Below, in pieces: positions 7,606 to 11,253 of a DNA stretch of 11,253 bases (positions within the stretch are counted from its first letter, which is position 1; the number at the start of each line of letters is the position of its first letter). The notes below the pieces were generated by a model. That model made no database searches and was not told where the DNA came from. It saw only the letters and a program-made list of their open reading frames with translations. This DNA is from Actinomycetes bacterium (GTDB lineage Bacteria; Actinomycetota; Actinomycetes; Propionibacteriales; Propionibacteriaceae). The translations under genes and the position numbers were made by a program. The stretch covers positions 1 through 11,253 of the forward strand of contig JAJYQH010000243.1 of NCBI GenBank assembly GCA_021794705.1, read 5' to 3'.

Positions 7606-7640
7606 CCGCCACCTGCCGGCGTCCCCTGTCTCCGTTGGGG

Positions 7641-7742
7641 CGGCGTACGTTCCGTCGGCCGGCGTACAACCCGTCGCCCCCGGCGTACGACCTGATCGCT
7701 TGCGGGCCACATCTCGTACGCCGTCAGTCATCTTGTACGCCG
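7641..7742. repeat. Left repeat array of the DUF559 cassette
   Basis: There are five exact copies of the 8-mer GTACGCCG or its complement. CGGCGTAC is at 7641, 7660 and 7681, and GTACGCCG at 7716 and 7735; a degenerate copy (CGGCGTCC) is at 7617. Read on the minus strand, the two first units face the next three. They pair in nested order: CGGCGTACAA, CGGCGTACGA, TCGTACGCCG, TTGTACGCCG. The array can therefore fold into a double-walled stem-loop. It lies just downstream of the DUF559 gene and is the inverted counterpart of the array at 8782-8885. Confidence 0.85.
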
Positions 7743-7787
7743 ACCGGCAGGCCCACGATCACACGAGAGACCGGGACGGGGCACTGC

Positions 7788-8741
7788 TCACAGGAGACCC
7801 AGAGCGCTACCCAGGCGATGGCAGAGGACTCGTGGCTGGGCGAGGTCGTCCCAGGTCCACCGCACCACGGTCCACCCCAGCGCCTGGATCTGGTTCTCGC
7901 GCCGCTTCTCGCGCATCAACACGTCCAACGGATCCTCACCCGGCCGCGCGAGGTCGCGGTACTTGATCCGCCCGTCGCACTCGCCAATCACTCTCGCGTC
8001 GCGCCAACCGAAGTCGCCCCGTCCAACCAGTCGGCCGGAGGCATCGCGGATCTCCATCTGGAGCTCCGCCAACGGAAGTCCGCACTCCCTCATCATCAGC
8101 CGACTGAGACTCTCCAGGGGGCTCTCGGCTCGACCATCCGCGCGGGCCAGTGAGCGGATTGCCCTGGCCGCGCCGCGACGCGTCTGGGCCTCGACGAGGT
8201 GCCGGGATATCTCGTCGCGGATACCCCGGCCCTCCCCGCCGGCTGGATCGTGCAATGCCCCGTCGAGCATCACGACGGCGTCATGAGGCCCGAGCAGCCG
8301 GGCCAGATCCGCGGCCGTACGACTCTTGGAGGTGACGGGGACCCCGTCGATCACAGTGCAGTCGGCCGGCTGCAGGGGCAGCGCGAAGGTGTGCAGTGAG
8401 GGGGAACTATTACCACCACCCATTCCGGCTCGCTGCCGGGTGGCCGTCACCCTGCCGAAGAACTCGTCCGGAACGGGCAGCCCGTGCAGAACGCCGGCGG
8501 AGACATGGCTGATCACTGTGCCAGGGGCGAGCCATGGCACAGTCAGGGCGATCAACTGCAGGTGACGCTCACGCGCCACGACGGATGTGGCGTCTGCATA
8601 ACCTCCGAGACGCACCCGTACGAGCTCGCCATGACGGAGTTGGGTCTGGATTGCCGACGCCGAGAGCCCCAGCTCTGAACGCTGATAGATGGTCACGCCA
8701 CGATCGTGCGGACGACACCGCCCCCAGCGGACGCCGTCCAC
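7788..8741 (-). CDS. DUF559/Vsr-like protein with AbiEi-type N-terminal domain
   Basis: The biochemical function is unknown. The protein has 317 residues from GTG 8741 or 302 from GTG 8696; neither start has a ribosome-binding site. I chose the longer form because RGVTIYQRSELGLSASAI looks like the first helices of the winged-helix domain seen in AbiEi-type antitoxins. That domain continues with LRHGELVRVRLGGYAD (35-50). The middle holds SHVSAGVLHGLPV (78-90) and VTSKSRTAADLAR (136-148). The C-terminal part resembles the DUF559/very-short-patch-repair endonuclease fold: ESPLESLSRL (206-215), D243 in GRGDFGW, E254 and D256 in GECDGRIKY with K260, then ENQIQALGWTVVRWTW. These residues could form a PD-(D/E)XK-type site, but activity is inferred. 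No toxin partner is adjacent. The gene stands alone between infB and rbfA with inverted repeat arrays on both sides. Confidence 0.75.
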   Translation of the reverse strand: MDGVRWGRCRPHDRGVTIYQRSELGLSASAIQTQLRHGELVRVRLGGYADATSVVARERHLQLIALTVPWLAPGTVISHVSAGVLHGLPVPDEFFGRVTATRQRAGMGGGNSSPSLHTFALPLQPADCTVIDGVPVTSKSRTAADLARLLGPHDAVVMLDGALHDPAGGEGRGIRDEISRHLVEAQTRRGAARAIRSLARADGRAESPLESLSRLMMRECGLPLAELQMEIRDASGRLVGRGDFGWRDARVIGECDGRIKYRDLARPGEDPLDVLMREKRRENQIQALGWTVVRWTWDDLAQPRVLCHRLGSALGLL

Positions 8742-8764
8742 AGTGCATCAAGGAGCATCTCGCG

Positions 8765-8773
8765 TTGTCCACA
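8765..8773 (+). other. DnaA-box-like 9-mer
   Basis: TTGTCCACA matches the actinobacterial DnaA box exactly. A weaker copy (CCGTCCACA, 7 of 9) lies at 8734-8742, 31 bp away, across the predicted GTG start of the DUF559 gene. A single strong box can occur by chance in GC-rich DNA, so binding is not established. Confidence 0.3.
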
Positions 8774-8781
8774 GCATCGAT

Positions 8782-8885
8782 CGGCGTACGAGGTGACTGA
8801 CGGCGTACAAGATGTGGGCTCAAGACAGACGTCTCGTACGCCGACAGGGACAGGTTGTACGCCGAAGGGGACGGGTCGGACGCCG
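8782..8885. repeat. Right repeat array of the DUF559 cassette
   Basis: CGGCGTAC occurs at 8782 and 8801, GTACGCCG at 8836 and 8857, and degenerate GGACGCCG at 8878, with a further degenerate copy at 8937. The starts are spaced 19, 35, 21 and 21 bp. The left array, read in reverse, is spaced 19, 35, 21 and 19. The two arrays align without gaps over 80 bp (8784-8863 against 7740-7661), with 60 identical positions by my count. In this copy the pairing units are interleaved (CGGCGTACGA, CGGCGTACAA, TCGTACGCCG, TTGTACGCCG) rather than nested. The last three units form a 21-bp tandem repeat. Confidence 0.85.
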
Positions 8886-8898
8886 ACCAACGCGACGA

Positions 8899-8925
8899 TG
8901 CCCGGGAGCGCTGGGCTCCCGGGCA
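8899..8925 (-). terminator. Third hairpin downstream of infB
   Basis: Perfect 10-bp arms (8899-8908 and 8916-8925) enclose a 7-nt loop, 97 nt after the infB stop on the minus strand. It lies between infB and the right repeat array, and has no U-tail. Confidence 0.45.
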
Positions 8926-8958
8926 CCGGGCACATCGGACGCCGACAGCCGCCGGCCG

Positions 8959-8980
8959 GCCGGTGGTCATCACCACCGGC
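8959..8980 (-). terminator. Second hairpin downstream of infB
   Basis: Perfect 9-bp arms (GCCGGTGGT, 8959-8967, and ACCACCGGC, 8972-8980) enclose a 4-nt loop, 42 nt after the infB stop. It is compact and GC-rich, without a U-tail. It is the best single terminator candidate for infB. Confidence 0.55.
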
Positions 8981-8983
8981 AGT

Positions 8984-9012
8984 GCCGTGGTCGGCCGAGC
9001 ACCGGCCACGGC
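8984..9012 (-). terminator. First hairpin downstream of infB
   Basis: Eleven-base arms (8984-8994 and 9002-9012) pair with one mismatch around a 7-nt loop, 10 nt after the infB stop. Together with the hairpins at 8959-8980 and 8899-8925 it makes three in a row. This suggests that infB transcription ends before the DUF559 cassette. Confidence 0.45.
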
Positions 9013-9021
9013 GGGGATGGA

Positions 9022-11253
9022 TCAGCTGCGGGGCTTCTCCACCATCTCGAAGGTCTCGATCAGGTCACCGATCTTGATGTCCTGGTAGTTCCCGATCGTC
9101 ATACCGCACTCGAAGCCCTCGCGGACCTCGGTGGCGTCGTCCTTCTCGCGTCGCAGCGACGAGATCGTGGTCTGGGTGACCACCACGCCGTCGCGCACCA
9201 GCCGTGCCGACGCGTTGCGCCGGATCGTGCCGTGGAGCACCATGCAGCCCGCGATGTTGCCGACCTTGGACGAGCGGAAGATCTCCCGGATCTCCGCCGT
9301 GCCCATGGACCGCTCCTCGTAGATGGGCTTGAGCATGCCCTTGAGCGCCGCCTCGATCTCGTCGATCGCGTCGTAGATGACCGAGTAGTACCGGATGTCG
9401 ACGTTCTCGCGGTCGGCCATCTGGGCGGCATGCGGCGTCGGCCGCACGTTGAACCCGATGATGACCGCCTTGGACGCCGCGGCGAGCGAGACGTTGGTCT
9501 CGGTGATGGCACCGACACCGCGGTCGATGACCCGCAGCGACACCTCGTCGCCGACGTCGATCTTGGACAGGGCGTCCTCGAGGGCCTCGACCGAACCGGC
9601 GCCGTCACCCTTGAGGATGAGCAGCAGCTCGGAGGTCTCGCCCCGGGTCATCTGCTCGAACAGCTCGTCGAGGGTCTTGCGACGCGAGCTCTTCGCCTGC
9701 TGAGCGGCACGCATGCGGGCCGCCCGCTTGTCGGCGATCTGGCGCGCCGTGCGATCGTCGTCGACGACGAGGAAGTTGTCGCCGGCGCCGGGCACGGACG
9801 TGAGGCCGAGCACCTGCACGGGCATCGATGGCGGAGCCTCGTCGACGTTCTCGCCGAGGTCGTTGATCAGCGCCCGGACGCGGCCGTGGGCCGATCCGGC
9901 GACGATCGAGTCGCCGACGTGCAGGGTGCCGCGGTGGATGAGCACCGTGGCCACCGGACCGCGGCCCTTGTCGAGGTGCGCCTCGATCGCCACACCCTGG
10001 GCGGGCATGTCGGGGTTGGCGCGCAGGTCGAGTGCGGCGTCCGCGGTGAGCACGATGGCCTCGAGCAGGTTGTCGAGACCGACGTGGGTGATCGCCGACA
10101 CGTCGACGAACATCGTGTCGCCGCCGTACTCCTCGGGGACGAGGCCGAACTCCATGAGCTGGCCGCGCACCTTGGTCGGGTCCGCCGCCGGCTTGTCGAC
10201 CTTGTTGACGGCCACGACGACCGGCACGTCGGCCGCCTTCGCGTGGTTGAGCGCCTCGATCGTCTGCGGCATCACACCGTCGTCGGCCGCCACCACGAGC
10301 ACCGCGATGTCGGTCGACTTGGCCCCGCGAGCACGCATGGCGGTGAACGCCTCGTGACCCGGGGTGTCGATGAAGGTGATGGCGCGGGGCTGGTCGTCGA
10401 CCTCGGTCTCGACCTGGTAGGCGCCGATCGCCTGGGTGATGCCGCCGGCCTCGCCCGCCACCACGTTGCTGTGGCGCAGCGCGTCGAGCAGCTTGGTCTT
10501 GCCGTGGTCGACGTGACCCATGACGGTGACCACCGGCGGACGCGGCGCGAGGTCCTCCTCGCCGCCGAGGTCTTCGCCGAAGTCGACGTCGAAGCTCTCG
10601 AGCAGTTCGCGGTCCTCGTCCTCGGGCGAGACGACCTGGATGTTGTAGTTCAGCTCGGCGCCGAGCACCTCGAGGGTCTCGTCGGTGACCGACTGGGTGG
10701 CCGTCACCATCTCGCCGAGGTTGAACAGCACCTGCACGAGCGACGCCGGCTCGACGCCGATCTTCTCGGCGAGGTCGGTGAGCGACGACCCGCGGCGCAG
10801 CCGCACGGTCTCGCCGTCGCCCTTGCGGACGCGGACGCCACCGATCATCGGCGCCTGCATCTGGTCGAACTCTTGCCGGCGCTGCTTCTTCGACTTGCGG
10901 CCCCGGCGTCCGGCACCACCCGGACGCCCGAAGGCGCCCTGGGTACCCGAGCCGCCACGACCACCACGACCACCGCGGCCTCCGCCGACGGGAGCTCCGA
11001 CACCACCGGCACCGGGACCGCCACCCGCGCGGGGGCCCGCACCGGGGCGACCGCGGCCGGGGCCGCCACCGGGACGGCCGCTGCGGGCGGGCGCGCCGAT
11101 CTGGCTCGACTGCTGCTTCGGCATCATCGCCGGGTTGGGGCGGGGGACGCCGGACAGGCCACCCGGGCGGGGCATGCCGCCGGGGGTCGGACGCCGCTGA
11201 CCGTCACGCGCCGCGGGTGCGGCGGTGTCGTCGGGACGCCGGCGGGCGGTGCC
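9022..11253 (-). CDS. infB: Translation initiation factor IF-2 (N-terminus outside window)
   Basis: IF-2 is the GTPase that places initiator tRNA on the 30S subunit and promotes subunit joining. The frame is open to the window edge, giving 743 residues without the start; the methionine codon at 11175 is internal. Residues 1 to about 120 are a disordered linker rich in Gly, Pro and Arg, common in actinobacterial IF-2. An IF2_N domain follows (about 145-205, [19 protein letters not shown]). The G domain has G1 GHVDHGKT (246-253), G3 DTPGH (296-300), G4 NKVD (350-353) and a G5-like [11 protein letters not shown]. The beta-barrel and C-terminal domains follow, including [20 protein letters not shown]. 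The protein ends [15 protein letters not shown], a normal C-terminus. Three hairpins follow the stop codon. rbfA, normally its near neighbour, lies 1.46 kb further on. Confidence 0.98.
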   Translation of the reverse strand, partial: GTARRRPDDTAAPAARDGQRRPTPGGMPRPGGLSGVPRPNPAMMPKQQSSQIGAPARSGRPGGGPGRGRPGAGPRAGGGPGAGGVGAPVGGGRGGRGGRGGSGTQGAFGRPGGAGRRGRKSKKQRRQEFDQMQAPMIGGVRVRKGDGETVRLRRGSSLTDLAEKIGVEPASLVQVLFNLGEMVTATQSVTDETLEVLGAELNYNIQVVSPEDEDRELLESFDVDFGEDLGGEEDLAPRPPVVTVMGHVDHGKTKLLDALRHSNVVAGEAGGITQAIGAYQVETEVDDQPRAITFIDTPGHEAFTAMRARGAKSTDIAVLVVAADDGVMPQTIEALNHAKAADVPVVVAVNKVDKPAADPTKVRGQLMEFGLVPEEYGGDTMFVDVSAITHVGLDNLLEAIVLTADAALDLRANPDMPAQGVAIEAHLDKGRGPVATVLIHRGTLHVGDSIVAGSAHGRVRALINDLGENVDEAPPSMPVQVLGLTSVPGAGDNFLVVDDDRTARQIADKRAARMRAAQQAKSSRRKTLDELFEQMTRGETSELLLILKGDGAGSVEALEDALSKIDVGDEVSLRVIDRGVGAITETNVSLAAASKAVIIGFNVRPTPHAAQMADRENVDIRYYSVIYDAIDEIEAALKGMLKPIYEERSMGTAEIREIFRSSKVGNIAGCMVLHGTIRRNASARLVRDGVVVTQTTISSLRREKDDATEVREGFECGMTIGNYQDIKIGDLIETFEMVEKPRS

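Noticed and set aside
6020..7669. A 549-codon open frame on the minus strand over azlD, truB and rbfA
   Set aside because: It lies in a different frame of truB and rbfA and consists largely of Arg, Pro, Ser and Gly. The true frames have full family motifs.
7788..8741. A complete toxin-antitoxin pair
   Set aside because: The N-terminal domain resembles AbiEi-type antitoxins, but there is no neighbouring AbiEii-like nucleotidyltransferase. This N-terminus is also common in lone DUF559 proteins.
8734..8773. Replication origin
   Set aside because: There is only one exact DnaA box, no AT-rich unwinding region and no dnaA or dnaN nearby.
7641..8885. CRISPR array
   Set aside because: The repeat core is only 8-10 bp, units occur in both orientations, spacers are about 11-13 bp apart from one 27-bp gap, and no cas gene is present.
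7617..8944. A standard insertion sequence
   Set aside because: No transposase motif was seen, the ends are multi-unit arrays rather than simple terminal inverted repeats, and I found no clear target-site duplication at the outer borders.
1..11253. tRNA or rRNA genes
   Set aside because: I saw no cloverleaf or rRNA sequence in the gaps between genes, which are all shorter than about 300 bp.

Overview
The window is high-GC DNA carrying most of the conserved actinobacterial translation and RNA-processing cluster. On the minus strand, in transcription order, it runs infB (5' end outside the window), rbfA, truB, ribF, rpsO, pnp. That gene order, the very high G+C with strongly GC-biased third codon positions, the frequent GTG starts, the TAGGCT-type -10 boxes and the hairpins without U-tails all point to the class Actinomycetes. 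I cannot settle the order or family from this piece.

Layout from left to right. Bases 1-771 hold the C-terminal 256 codons of a pullulanase-type alpha-1,6-glucosidase on the plus strand. It converges on pnp (734-2932) and overlaps it by 38 bp. rpsO (3172-3435) lies upstream of pnp across a 239-bp gap with several hairpins. A GNAT acetyltransferase (3708-4226, plus) diverges from rpsO and overlaps the end of ribF (4209-5114, minus). A branched-chain amino acid exporter pair, azlC-azlD (5207-6180, plus), diverges from ribF and converges on truB (6196-7095, minus). truB is translationally coupled to rbfA (7092-7562, minus). A single gene for a DUF559/Vsr-like protein with an AbiEi-type N-terminus (7788-8741, minus) follows, flanked on both sides by matching arrays of a short GTACGCCG motif placed as inverted repeats. 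infB (9022-11253, minus) ends the window.

The conserved genes serve one process. IF-2 drives initiation, RbfA matures the 30S subunit, TruB makes tRNA pseudouridine 55, S15 is a primary 16S rRNA binder and PNPase degrades and processes RNA; RibF supplies FMN and FAD. The cluster is interrupted three times: by the GNAT gene, by azlCD and by the DUF559 cassette. The first two sit in the opposite orientation and meet their neighbours tail to tail with no room for a separate terminator. Long perfect hairpins lie inside the coding sequence of the convergent partner instead.

The most unusual structure is the DUF559 cassette between infB and rbfA. Its two flanking arrays share motif spacing and a large part of their sequence but point in opposite directions. 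This suggests a nuclease-like gene that travels with, or acts on, its own repeats. It is the best candidate here for an undescribed element.
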